A DNA stretch of 64,000 nucleotides from Chloroflexota bacterium (lineage in GTDB: Bacteria; Chloroflexota; Anaerolineae; Anaerolineales; VGOW01): the NCBI GenBank assembly GCA_016875735.1, contig VGOW01000009.1, forward strand, positions 1 through 64,000. Direction: 5' to 3'. Positions 41,794-49,588 of the stretch are shown here, in pieces. The position numbers and the translations under genes are program-made. The notes below the pieces were generated by a model. The model was not told where the DNA came from. It saw only the letters and a list, made by a program, of their open reading frames with translations, and made no database searches. Each line of letters opens with the position of its first letter. The first letter of the stretch is position 1.

Positions 41794-41966
41794 AATCTCA
41801 AATCTCAAACTCCAAACCTCAAAACGGCAACGTTTTGGAGTTTGGAGTTTGGAGTTTGGAGTTTGGAGTTTGGAGTTTGGAGTTTGGAGTTTGGAGTTTG
41901 GAGTTTGGAGTTTGGAGTTTGGAGTTTGGAGTTTGGAGTTTGGAGTTTGGAGTTTGGAGTTTGGAG
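41794..41966. repeat. Heptad array between alr and the SLC13 gene (19 perfect TTTGGAG units plus 4 inverse units)
   Basis: Four units (aatctca, aatctca, aactcca, aacctca) at 41794-41821, a 12-bp gap, then nineteen uninterrupted TTTGGAG units at 41834-41966. It is the only fully homogeneous heptad array in the window, suggesting recent expansion. It lies in the shared upstream region of the divergent genes and contains no stop codon in several frames. Confidence 0.97.
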
Positions 41967-41973
41967 TTTCGAC

Positions 41974-41979
41974 TATAAT
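41974..41979 (+). promoter_or_regulatory. TATAAT -10 element of the SLC13-type gene
   Basis: TATAAT ends 10 nt before the ATG at 41990. The -35 position lies inside the TTTGGAG array, whose TTGGAG resembles TTGACA weakly. Confidence 0.6.
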
Positions 41980-41989
41980 CCCCCCGCGC

Positions 41990-43786
41990 ATGACTCCTCA
42001 AGTCGCCCTCGTCCTCGCCATTGTCGCCATCGCCACACTGCTGCTCATCACCGAACGACTGCGCTCGGATGTGGTGGCCTTGCTCACGCTGGTGGCGCTC
42101 GCGCTCACCGGGCTGGTCTCGCCGCAAGAAGCATTCGCCGGGTTCAGCCGCTCGGCGTTCATCACCATCCTCTCCATCTTCATCATCACCGAAGCGCTGG
42201 AGCGAACCGGCGTCACGCGGGTGATCGGAGATCGGTTGTTGAGGCTGGCCGGTGGGAGCGAGAAGCGGCTCCTGCCGGTGGTGATGCTGGCCGGGGCAGC
42301 GCTGTCGCTGTTCATGAACAACATCGCCGCGGGCGCGGTCTTGCTTCCAGCCATCATCGGCATCACTCGCAAGACGAACATCAAGCCGTCGAAACTGCTC
42401 ATGCCTCTGGCGTTTGCCACGATGCTCGGCGGCATGGCCACCCTGCTCACCACGTCCAACATTCTTGTGAGCAATGCGCTGCGCGATGCCAGCCTCGAGC
42501 CATTCTCGCTGTTCGACTTTGCGCCGGTCGGCATCCCCATCGTCGTCGTCGGCATCCTGTACATGACTCTCGCAGGACAGCGACTCTTGCCCGAACACGA
42601 TCCCGGCGGCGGCGCGCGCCCCACCGCCACGCCCGGACAGCTGGCCGAATTGTACGGGCTGAAGCAAGGGCTGTGCCAAATGTATGTGCAGAGCGGGTCG
42701 AGCATGGCCGGGCTCTCGCTGGCGCGTGGAGGGTGGAGTGACAAACTGGGGCTGATGGTGATCGGCGTCTCGCGCGGCGGACGCGTCACACTTTCGCCGA
42801 GCCGCGACTTCGAGATCATCGAGGGCGATGTGGTGCTGGCCGGAGGGCAAACGGACGACGTCGAACTGTCGTATTACGGCTTGGTGCGCACCGATGATCC
42901 ATCGTGGACGGGCGAGCTGTCTTCCGATGAGATCGATCTCGTCGAGGTGATCCTCGCGCCCCGCTCCGACTTCGCCGACAAAACGTTGAAGGAGTTGAAC
43001 TTCCGCGACAAGTTCGGCCTCACGGTGCTTTCGATCTGGCGCAGGGACGTCGCCATCCGCGACGCGCTCGGCGACATCCCTTTGCAGCTGGGCGACGCGC
43101 TGTTGGCGCAAGGGCCGCACGAGAAGATCGCCATCCTCCGCCGCGAGCCAAACGTGATCGTGCTCGACGAAGGCGAAGAGACGCCGACACTGCAACCGCG
43201 CAAAGGCCCGATGGCGGCGGTGATCGTGGTGGTCGCGCTGGCGCTCGCCACACTGGAGATCGTGCCCATCGCCGAGGCATTTTTCACCGCCGCGCTGGCG
43301 CTGGTGCTCACCGGATGTCTCACGATGGACGAGGCCTACAAATCCATCGAATGGCGCGGCCTGTTTCTCATCTCCGGTTTCATTCCGTTGGGCATCGCCC
43401 TCGACAGCACGGGCGCGGCGGCATTGTTGGGGCAAGGTTTGGTGGCAACGTTGGGGCGGTTCGGGCCGGTGGTGTTGGCCGGGGGGCTGTTCGTAGCCAC
43501 GGCCATTGCTCTGCAAGTCGTTGGCAATGTGGGGTCGGCGGTCATCTTCGCGCCCATTGCCATCAGCGCCGCCCAGCACATCGGCAGTGACCCGCGCGCC
43601 TTCGCTATGGCCGTTGCGCTCGGCACGTCCATGGCCTTTCTCATCCCCACCGCCCACCCGGTGAACGTGCTGATGATGGGCCCCGGCGGATACAGCGTGA
43701 AAGATTTCGTGAGGGTTGGGTGGGGAATGACGCTGGCGTTGTTGGTTGTCGTCATCATCGCCCTGCCGATAGCGTGGGGAGTGTGA
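41990..43786 (+). CDS. SLC13/DASS-family transporter with two RCK_C (TrkA-C) domains
   Basis: A 598-residue membrane protein. The N-terminal helices (residues 1-185) and C-terminal helices (about 405-598) form an SLC13/CitT-like carrier, with SFMNNIAAGAVLLPAIIG-type signature SLFMNNIAAGAVLLP and the C-terminal QVVGNVGSAVIFAPIAI. Two soluble TrkA-C domains lie between them (about 215-290 and 305-375). Such fusions probably carry sulfate, dicarboxylates or similar anions with Na+, and the TrkA-C parts may sense a ligand. ATG 41990 was chosen because the frame upstream is only repeat DNA. Confidence 0.9.
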   Translation: MTPQVALVLAIVAIATLLLITERLRSDVVALLTLVALALTGLVSPQEAFAGFSRSAFITILSIFIITEALERTGVTRVIGDRLLRLAGGSEKRLLPVVMLAGAALSLFMNNIAAGAVLLPAIIGITRKTNIKPSKLLMPLAFATMLGGMATLLTTSNILVSNALRDASLEPFSLFDFAPVGIPIVVVGILYMTLAGQRLLPEHDPGGGARPTATPGQLAELYGLKQGLCQMYVQSGSSMAGLSLARGGWSDKLGLMVIGVSRGGRVTLSPSRDFEIIEGDVVLAGGQTDDVELSYYGLVRTDDPSWTGELSSDEIDLVEVILAPRSDFADKTLKELNFRDKFGLTVLSIWRRDVAIRDALGDIPLQLGDALLAQGPHEKIAILRREPNVIVLDEGEETPTLQPRKGPMAAVIVVVALALATLEIVPIAEAFFTAALALVLTGCLTMDEAYKSIEWRGLFLISGFIPLGIALDSTGAAALLGQGLVATLGRFGPVVLAGGLFVATAIALQVVGNVGSAVIFAPIAISAAQHIGSDPRAFAMAVALGTSMAFLIPTAHPVNVLMMGPGGYSVKDFVRVGWGMTLALLVVVIIALPIAWGV

Positions 43787-43828
43787 TAGCATATTATCAT
43801 CGTTCGTTTGCTGATCGCACAAACAAGC

Positions 43829-45295
43829 ATGATATCCAAAGACCACCTCCGAAACCTAAAAGAGAATAACCTGCCTGAGCTATACCGCTTGATAAGCGCA
43901 TCCAAAGACAGTCGGGAAATCTTGTTCATCTTGGAAAATCTAGGGTATTTGCCAGAGGATTTTAATGGCGATGTGCTTGTTCCATTGGTTGCCCACCCCT
44001 TCCATAAGGTGCGCCTATGGGCTGTCAAGAATCTTGGCAAAGTTGCCGATCAGAAATGGTTGGCTTTGCTTCTCGCCACTGCTAAGAACGATAACGATTC
44101 TATGGTTAGGCGCGAATCTGTATCATCTATTGGCAGAATGAGAACCCCGCAAGCGATACCCTTGCTCATCGAACTGTTGAACGACAAAGATCCGAAAGTC
44201 GTTTTGCAGGCAATCAGAGGGCTAATAGTGTTCAAAGACAGGCTGAACGTCAGAGACGCTCTCACACAACTGTCATCGCATCCCAACGAAATGATTCAGA
44301 GCGTGATCCGTCGCGAATTCTCAAAAAACGGCGAGTATGCCCAGCCCGAGCAGCCTCACCCAGTGTCACCAGATTTCATGCGTGATGTTGTGGTACACGG
44401 CGATGTCCGGGATATTCTCAAATACGCGGCGGATGAGTCGGTTCATCTGACATTTACTTCCCCGCCCTACTACAACGCCCGTGATTATTCTATTTACGCC
44501 AGTTACAATGATTATCTTGATTTCCTTACCGATGTCTTCAAATCGGTGCACCGCGTGACAAAGGAAGGGCGGTTTCTTATAGTAAACACATCTCCTGTGA
44601 TTATTCCCCGGGTTAGCCGAATGCATTCGAGCAAAAGGTACCCCATTCCATTCGATCTTCACTGCCGTCTAGTCCAGAACGGATGGGAGTTCGTAGATGA
44701 TATTGTCTGGCTCAAGCCTGAAAGCAGCGCCAAAAATCGTAACGCTGGTTTTCTGCAACATCGTAAGCCGTTGGCCTACAAACCCAATGCAGTCACTGAG
44801 TATCTAATGGTATACAGAAAGCAGACAGACAAACTGCTGGACTGGAACATGCGGCAGTATGATTGGGACACTATAGAGGCAAGTCGTATCAAGGGCGATT
44901 ACGAAACATCTAATGTTTGGAAAATCGATCCTACTTTCGATAGAGTGCACACCGCCGTTTTTCCAATCGAATTATGCGACAGGGTCATCAGATTCTTCTC
45001 CTACAAAGGTGACCTTGTCTTTGATCCATTTGCGGGGAGTGGAACTCTCGGAAGAGCAGCCAAGGGTTTGGGACGATTTTTCTTTCTCGCCGAGCAAGAA
45101 GAGGCCTATATAGAGAGAATGAAACACGACCTCGCAATTGAACAAAATCTGTTCGACCGACGAGAAACCCGTTTCCTTACTGCGGAAGATTTTCACGCCT
45201 TGAGAAAGGACTACGACCATCGTGTTGACATTAACCGCCAACGTGATCCGAAGAATAGTGGGCCGATTATTACGCAGCGAAGACTATCGCACTGA
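43829..45295 (+). CDS. DNA methyltransferase (N4-cytosine/N6-adenine type) with N-terminal HEAT repeats
   Basis: A 488-residue protein. Residues about 1-165 are HEAT-like helical repeats (VRLWAVKNLGKVAD, VRRESVSSIGRMRTPQAIPLLIELL, VVLQAIRGLIVF). The catalytic motif TSPPYYNARDY comes before the SAM motif FDPFAGSGTLGRAAKGLGR, the beta-class order. SPPY-type sites favour N4-cytosine or N6-adenine. AT-richer composition than its neighbours suggests transfer. It overlaps the downstream endonuclease by about 70 bp. The start could also be TTG 43808; ATG 43829 was preferred. Confidence 0.9.
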   Translation: MISKDHLRNLKENNLPELYRLISASKDSREILFILENLGYLPEDFNGDVLVPLVAHPFHKVRLWAVKNLGKVADQKWLALLLATAKNDNDSMVRRESVSSIGRMRTPQAIPLLIELLNDKDPKVVLQAIRGLIVFKDRLNVRDALTQLSSHPNEMIQSVIRREFSKNGEYAQPEQPHPVSPDFMRDVVVHGDVRDILKYAADESVHLTFTSPPYYNARDYSIYASYNDYLDFLTDVFKSVHRVTKEGRFLIVNTSPVIIPRVSRMHSSKRYPIPFDLHCRLVQNGWEFVDDIVWLKPESSAKNRNAGFLQHRKPLAYKPNAVTEYLMVYRKQTDKLLDWNMRQYDWDTIEASRIKGDYETSNVWKIDPTFDRVHTAVFPIELCDRVIRFFSYKGDLVFDPFAGSGTLGRAAKGLGRFFFLAEQEEAYIERMKHDLAIEQNLFDRRETRFLTAEDFHALRKDYDHRVDINRQRDPKNSGPIITQRRLSH

Positions 45296-46181
45296 GGTCA
45301 TAGCCTTAATCAACGCAGAATTTCTAGAGTATGCTATTGAATTCTTCGGGCGCGTCGTTGACGCTAAACTCAAAAACCAATCTGTAACGGCGGACTGGTA
45401 TAAGGCGGAGTTTTTGGATGCCCGGCTTCGCTCCGATGATCTCATTATTCACTCTGGCCTAAACAAAAAGACCATCTACGACATATATCACTCCACACGG
45501 CGAGAGATCGTGCTGGAAGTGACACAAGAGCATTACACACAGCTGTATGAAGCGATAAGCAGTTTGGTAGACCAGGACAACGAAATAGACGTCACTTTAA
45601 CCATCAAGTTTCGGGGCGTAAGTGTTGACCTTACCATTGGTGAGAGTCTCATCGTCATTAATACTCTTGCAGTCAAGCGAGCAGAGCTGCGCGGCGGGGC
45701 ATGGAGCACAACTGGCAAACGGGTAGAAAAGATACTGATGCTCACCCTTTGTAAACTGTACCGGATACCGCGAGGAAATTACAATCTTACAGGTCTGACC
45801 AAATCTAAGCGGGAAGTTGATTTCTTTTTGGTAAGCAACGACGGCAAGAAAAGCAATTGCGAAGTCAAACTAATGGGCAAGGGCAATCCTGAAAGCGCAG
45901 ATGCGACCATCGCAAGAGCCAGTGAAATCTTTGTTGCGGACAAATTGTCCGACCTGAACAAGAAGCAGTTGTCGGAACTGGGTATCAACTGGGTCGAACT
46001 TCGCGCTCGGAACGGTTACAAGAAGTTTGGCGAGATATTGCGAGCGCTGGACATTCCTCACATCGAATATACAGGTGACATTGATGGTGAGATAGATCGG
46101 GTGTTGGATGAGGCTTTTCAAGAATACGATGCTGTCGCTAACCAAGGAAAACCTCGTCGCAAATCGCCTCCGCACAGGTGA
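45222..46181 (+). CDS. CfrBI-family type II restriction endonuclease
   Basis: A 319-residue protein. The regions ADWYKAEFLDA, IHSGLNKKTI, RREIVLEVTQEHY, LTIKFRGVSVDLTIGESLIVINTLAVKRAELRGGAWSTTGKRVEK and CEVKLMGKGNPESADATIARASEIFVADKLSD fit my memory of the CfrBI endonuclease family (target CCWWGG). The likely catalytic site is REVDFFLV with the following CEVKLMG (PD-ExK-like, E-x-K). The GTG start with AAGGA upstream overlaps the methyltransferase end, giving coupling. Low GC matches its partner. Family assignment by memory only. Confidence 0.8.
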   Translation: MLTLTANVIRRIVGRLLRSEDYRTEVIALINAEFLEYAIEFFGRVVDAKLKNQSVTADWYKAEFLDARLRSDDLIIHSGLNKKTIYDIYHSTRREIVLEVTQEHYTQLYEAISSLVDQDNEIDVTLTIKFRGVSVDLTIGESLIVINTLAVKRAELRGGAWSTTGKRVEKILMLTLCKLYRIPRGNYNLTGLTKSKREVDFFLVSNDGKKSNCEVKLMGKGNPESADATIARASEIFVADKLSDLNKKQLSELGINWVELRARNGYKKFGEILRALDIPHIEYTGDIDGEIDRVLDEAFQEYDAVANQGKPRRKSPPHR

Positions 46182-46183
46182 AC

Positions 46184-46201
46184 GCCTCTCATCTCAGAGG
46201 C
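46184..46201. other. Short hairpin after the restriction gene
   Basis: gcctct and agaggc with a 6-nt loop, 3 nt after the stop codon. There is no T run, so termination is doubtful. It marks the boundary between low-GC island and GC-rich tgt. Confidence 0.4.
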
Positions 46202-46231
46202 TAACGCGCGCTGGAACAACGCCCAGACTCA

Positions 46232-47347
46232 ATGTTCACCTTTGGCATCACTGCTCAAGCCCCCGCCACCCGCGCCCGCGCCGGAATCTTCCATACTCCG
46301 CACGGCGACCTGCTCACGCCCGCCTTCGCGCCCGTTGGCACGCAGGGCGCGGTGAAGGCGCTCACGCCCGCGCAATTGCGCGATCTCGGCGCGTCGCTGG
46401 TGCTGGCCAACACCTATCACCTCTACCTCCGCCCCGGCGATGCGTTGGTGAAAGAACTCGGCGGCCTGCATGAATTCATGCAATGGCCCGGCCCCCTCCT
46501 CACCGATAGCGGCGGCTTCCAAGTTTTCTCGCTTTCCGACACGCGCAAAATCGACGACGACGGCGTGACGTTCAAGAGTCACATCGACGGATCGATCCAC
46601 CGCTTCACGCCGGAGCGAAGCATCGAGATTCAAAACAACCTCGGCGCCGACATCATCATGGCCTTCGACGAATGCCCGCCGCCTCTGGAGCGCGGCTACG
46701 TCGAACTCGCCGTCAAGCGCACACACGCGTGGGCCGAGCGATGCCGCAACTTCCACTCGCGAACCGACCAAGCACTGTTCGGCATCGTGCAGGGCGGCAT
46801 CTTTCCCGATCTGCGCCAGCAGTCGGCGCGGTTCCTCACCGCGCTCGACTTCCCCGGCTACGCCATCGGCGGCTTGGCAGTGGGCGAAACCAAAGAGCAG
46901 ATGCACGCCATGCTCGACTGCACCGTGCCTGCCCTTCCCGAAAACAAGCCGCGCTATTTGATGGGCGTGGGCATGCCCGAAGATTTGGTGAACGGCGTGG
47001 CGCGCGGCATCGACATCTTCGACTGTGTTCTGCCCACGCGGCTGGCGCGCAATGCCGCGGCGCTCACCCGCATCGGGCGGCTGAACATGAAGAACGCCCA
47101 ATATGCCCGCGACCCCGGCCCGGTGGAAGAAGGCTGTGCATGCTATTGCTGTGCCAACTTCACCCGCGCCTACATCCGCCACCTCATCGTCGCCGAAGAG
47201 ATTCTGGCCGCCGTCCTTCTCACCATGCACAACGTACACCTCCTGCTCACCCTCATGCGCGAAATGCGCACCGCCATCATTGACGGCGCCTTCCACAATT
47301 ACGCGCAATCCTTCCTCCAGAACTACAGAGCAATCAGCAGTCAGTAG
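46232..47347 (+). CDS. tgt: tRNA-guanine transglycosylase (queuine tRNA-ribosyltransferase)
   Basis: A 371-residue enzyme that exchanges G34 for the queuosine precursor preQ1. The nucleophile Asp lies in LLTDSGGFQVFSL, the second Asp in RGIDIFDCVLPTR, and the zinc site in CACYCCANFTRAYIRHL (CxCxxC plus His). The last codons (RAISSQ) run into a heptad array. queG, acting later in the same pathway, is at 61132. Confidence 0.96.
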   Translation: MFTFGITAQAPATRARAGIFHTPHGDLLTPAFAPVGTQGAVKALTPAQLRDLGASLVLANTYHLYLRPGDALVKELGGLHEFMQWPGPLLTDSGGFQVFSLSDTRKIDDDGVTFKSHIDGSIHRFTPERSIEIQNNLGADIIMAFDECPPPLERGYVELAVKRTHAWAERCRNFHSRTDQALFGIVQGGIFPDLRQQSARFLTALDFPGYAIGGLAVGETKEQMHAMLDCTVPALPENKPRYLMGVGMPEDLVNGVARGIDIFDCVLPTRLARNAAALTRIGRLNMKNAQYARDPGPVEEGCACYCCANFTRAYIRHLIVAEEILAAVLLTMHNVHLLLTLMREMRTAIIDGAFHNYAQSFLQNYRAISSQ

Positions 47348-47400
47348 TCAGTAGTCAGAATCCAGCAACAGACCTTACATCCTTCATCCTTCATCCTTCC
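47331..47400. repeat. Heptad array (10 units) between tgt and uppP
   Basis: Units caatcag, cagtcag, tagtcag (twice), aatccag, caacaga, ccttaca, tccttca (twice), tccttcc. The tgt stop codon is inside, and the uppP ATG follows 3 nt after the end, leaving no ribosome site. Confidence 0.9.
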
Positions 47401-47403
47401 CTC

Positions 47404-48225
47404 ATGACCTTCCTCCAAGCCCTTCTTCTCGGCATCACTCAAGGCCTCACCGAGTTTCTGCCCATCTCTTCCACCGCCCATCTCATCCTCATCCCGTGGC
47501 TGCTCGAATGGGCGCTCGACCCCAATGCCATCTTCGTGTTCGACGTTCTCGTGCAGCTGGGCACGCTGGCCGCCGTCATCCTCTACTTCGCCAAAGACCT
47601 GTGGCGCGTCGCCCTCGCCATGCTCGACGGCCTTCGCGCGCGAGCGCCATTCGAGTCAGGCGACGCGCGGCTGGGCTGGCTGGTGATCGTCGCCACCGTG
47701 CCAGCCGCCATCGTCGGCTTGCTTCTCAAAACATACTTCGAGGCCCTGCATCAACAGCCCGCCCTCGTCGCCACCATCCTGCTCGGCGCGGCAGTGCTGT
47801 TCGTCGTCGAGCATTTCAGCAAACACCGCCGCCCGCTCCACTCGCTCACCTGGCGCGATGCGATCATCATCGGTTGCTCGCAAGCCCTCGCCCTTCTGCC
47901 CGGCGTGTCACGCTCCGCCGCCACCATCTCCGGCGGCCTCCTGCTCGGCCTCGAACGCCCCGCCGCCGCCCGCTTCAGCTTCCTCATGTCCATCCCCATC
48001 ATGCTCGCCGCCGGAGCCGTCGCCGTCAAAGACCTCTTCGAGATTCCAAACTTCGCCGCCTACCTTCCCCCATTCGCGCTGGCCTTCGTCGCCGCCGCCG
48101 TCGTCGGCCTCCTCTCCATTCACTGGCTGTTGAGTTACCTCGCCAAACGCTCAATGGACATCTTCGCGTGGTATCGCCTCGCCTTCGGATTGCTGTGCAT
48201 CGCCGTTGCTCTATTGCGCGGCTGA
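47404..48225 (+). CDS. uppP: Undecaprenyl-diphosphatase
   Basis: A 273-residue, multi-helix membrane enzyme of the BacA/UppP family. It recycles the undecaprenyl carrier for cell-wall synthesis. ITQGLTEFLPISSTAHLIL holds the catalytic Glu, and LLPGVSRSAATISGGLLLGLERPAAARFSFLMSIP holds the catalytic Arg/Ser region. High-level overexpression of BacA gives bacitracin resistance elsewhere. The start follows a heptad array directly. Confidence 0.96.
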   Translation: MTFLQALLLGITQGLTEFLPISSTAHLILIPWLLEWALDPNAIFVFDVLVQLGTLAAVILYFAKDLWRVALAMLDGLRARAPFESGDARLGWLVIVATVPAAIVGLLLKTYFEALHQQPALVATILLGAAVLFVVEHFSKHRRPLHSLTWRDAIIIGCSQALALLPGVSRSAATISGGLLLGLERPAAARFSFLMSIPIMLAAGAVAVKDLFEIPNFAAYLPPFALAFVAAAVVGLLSIHWLLSYLAKRSMDIFAWYRLAFGLLCIAVALLRG

Positions 48226-48914
48226 TCATTCTGATCGCAGGCGCGATCAGCGGATGCGAGTCGTCGATCCCTTCGACTCCGACGGTGACGCCGCCGGTGC
48301 GCGTGGTCACCACGCTCTCGGCCCAGCCGTTCGTGCGCGCGGCCACCGACCGATCGGTGACCGGGCCGACTTCGTTCGTGATCACGGTGGCGGCCTCCCA
48401 ACCCGATCTGCTGGACTCGGTCTCCCACGAGTCAGTGGTCGGCGTCACCCTCTATATCCCCAACGGAACATCCCTTTGGGCCACGCCATTGGCTGACGAG
48501 TCGATTGCGGTCATCGTCCATCCGGCCAACGCAATCGGCGATTTGACTCTGGCGCAAGTGCGAGATGCGTTTGCCGGGCGCGCACCGGAGTGGGCGGCGG
48601 CCACTCGCGAAGAGGGCGACGATTCGCGGATGGCGTTCGAGGCGCTGGCGCTGAACGGGCTGAAGCCCGCGGCCACGACGATCCTCGCGCCTTCGCCCGA
48701 AACGATGCTCAAGTTCGTGAGCGGCACGCCGAACGGAATCGGGTTCGCGCCACTGCGGTGGGTCAACGAGACGGTGAAGGTTGTGGCGATTGAGGGCAAG
48801 CGCCCCGGCGAGGAGGGCTACGCATTGAACACGCTGATTGTGGCGGTGGCGAAAGAGGAGCCTACCGGCGCGGCGCGCGAGTGGTTGGCAAAATTGCAGA
48901 GCGCACAACCGTAG
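48195..48914 (+). CDS. PBP-like (PstS-type) substrate-binding lipoprotein
   Basis: A 239-residue exported lipoprotein. From the GTG at 48195, MHRRCSIARLIILIAGAISGC is a lipoprotein signal with lipobox ISGC. The mature part is a PBP-like domain (IAVIVHPANAIGDLTLAQVRDAFAGRAPEW, GTPNGIGFAPLRW), close to phosphate-binding PstS-like folds and lacking an ABC permease nearby. It overlaps uppP by 31 bp in another frame, so translation is probably coupled. The ligand is unknown. Confidence 0.75.
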   Translation: MHRRCSIARLIILIAGAISGCESSIPSTPTVTPPVRVVTTLSAQPFVRAATDRSVTGPTSFVITVAASQPDLLDSVSHESVVGVTLYIPNGTSLWATPLADESIAVIVHPANAIGDLTLAQVRDAFAGRAPEWAAATREEGDDSRMAFEALALNGLKPAATTILAPSPETMLKFVSGTPNGIGFAPLRWVNETVKVVAIEGKRPGEEGYALNTLIVAVAKEEPTGAAREWLAKLQSAQP

Positions 48915-48938
48915 GGGCGGATCGCGATCCGCCCCTAC
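48911..48938. repeat. REP palindrome at the RAYT 3' end
   Basis: A perfect 28-bp palindrome; the half-site is GTAGGGGCGGATCG. It supplies the RAYT gene's stop codon on the minus strand (TAG within GGTAGGGGC). It is the best REP candidate for the adjacent transposase. Confidence 0.88.
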
Positions 48939-49519
48939 CGGGCGGGCATTCGTTTACGGCCTCGTGGTGTCTGTGGGTTCTCGGCATCCAACACCCAACG
49001 CAATGGATTCTGAAATATGTATTGGCGGGTTGCATCCAATTCGCGTTCGTTGCGGATGATGCGTTCGTAATAATTGCGCTGCCACACGGGCGCGGCGGGC
49101 GTGTTGCGCATTTGGTTGATTCGCTTGGCCGACACTGTTTTGAACGCGGCCACCAATCGGCCCAATGGTTTGCGTTTGGCCGCCGTGTCCGCCGGGGCGG
49201 TTCGCGAACCGCCCCTACCCAAACCGCCCCTGTCATGGTTGTCCGTAATAACGATAATGCCATGCAAATGATTGGGCATCACAACCCATTCGTCCAGTTC
49301 CACATACGCATATTGTTCGGCCAACCATTCCCATGCTTCGGCAACCACCCGACCATGCTCATTCAACCTCATCTCACCTTCGGCAACATCACCGAATAAA
49401 CACTCGCGCCCTTGGGCCACCAACGTGACAAAATATGCTCCAGCCTGTGTGTAATCGTATCCCTTCAGCCGGATCGAACGGCGGTGATGGCGCTGTGGAT
49501 CGAAGCTCATATCATGCAA
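48935..49519 (-). CDS. REP-associated tyrosine transposase (RAYT, IS200-like Y1 family)
   Basis: A 194-residue HUH single-strand DNA transposase. VVMPNHLHGIIVI carries the HUH His pair, and YYERIIRNERELDATRQYIFQNPLRW carries the catalytic Tyr and the conserved C-terminal helix. It belongs to the RAYT group that acts on REP palindromes. A REP palindrome lies at its 3' end and another is read through in frame inside it (49194-49215). A hairpin repeat lies immediately upstream. It is probably a domesticated single-copy gene. Confidence 0.93.
   Translation of the reverse strand: MHDMSFDPQRHHRRSIRLKGYDYTQAGAYFVTLVAQGRECLFGDVAEGEMRLNEHGRVVAEAWEWLAEQYAYVELDEWVVMPNHLHGIIVITDNHDRGGLGRGGSRTAPADTAAKRKPLGRLVAAFKTVSAKRINQMRNTPAAPVWQRNYYERIIRNERELDATRQYIFQNPLRWVLDAENPQTPRGRKRMPAR
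49194..49215. repeat. REP palindrome inside the RAYT gene
   Basis: A perfect 22-bp palindrome with half-site GGGGCGGTTCG, differing at one position from the 48911-48938 core. It encodes the GRGGSRTAP stretch of the transposase. Confidence 0.85.
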
Positions 49520-49521
49520 AT

Positions 49522-49546
49522 ACCAAGTGTCTCCAAGACACTTGGT
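49522..49546. repeat. Hairpin repeat with 3-nt loop upstream of the RAYT
   Basis: An 11-bp stem (accaagtgtct) around cca, beginning 3 bp upstream of the RAYT start. It resembles the 1750-1780 hairpin in its GTCT-NNN-AGAC core. Confidence 0.8.
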
Positions 49547-49588
49547 GTCTACGGGGTGATCCCAAAATGGCGTTGCTGGGCATAATGC

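Noticed and set aside
41834..41966. CRISPR array or telomere-like repeat
   Set aside because: The unit is 7 bp with no spacers; no cas genes are nearby and it is internal to the window.
41849..41989. N-terminal extension of the SLC13-type transporter made of EFGVWSL repeats
   Set aside because: It is only translation of the TTTGGAG array; the family alignment begins at Met 41990, with TATAAT between.
41782..41991. N-terminal extension of alanine racemase made of TPNSKLQ repeats
   Set aside because: It is translation of the same array on the other strand and overlaps the promoter; family homology begins at 41781.
42000..43846. Long minus-strand open frame opposite the SLC13-type gene
   Set aside because: Composition rich in Arg, His, Gln and Asp, with no domain, and antisense to a conserved transporter.
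47496..48194. Upstream half of the frame containing the PBP-like lipoprotein
   Set aside because: It lies in the +1 frame of uppP; only the part from GTG 48195 has a signal peptide and domain.
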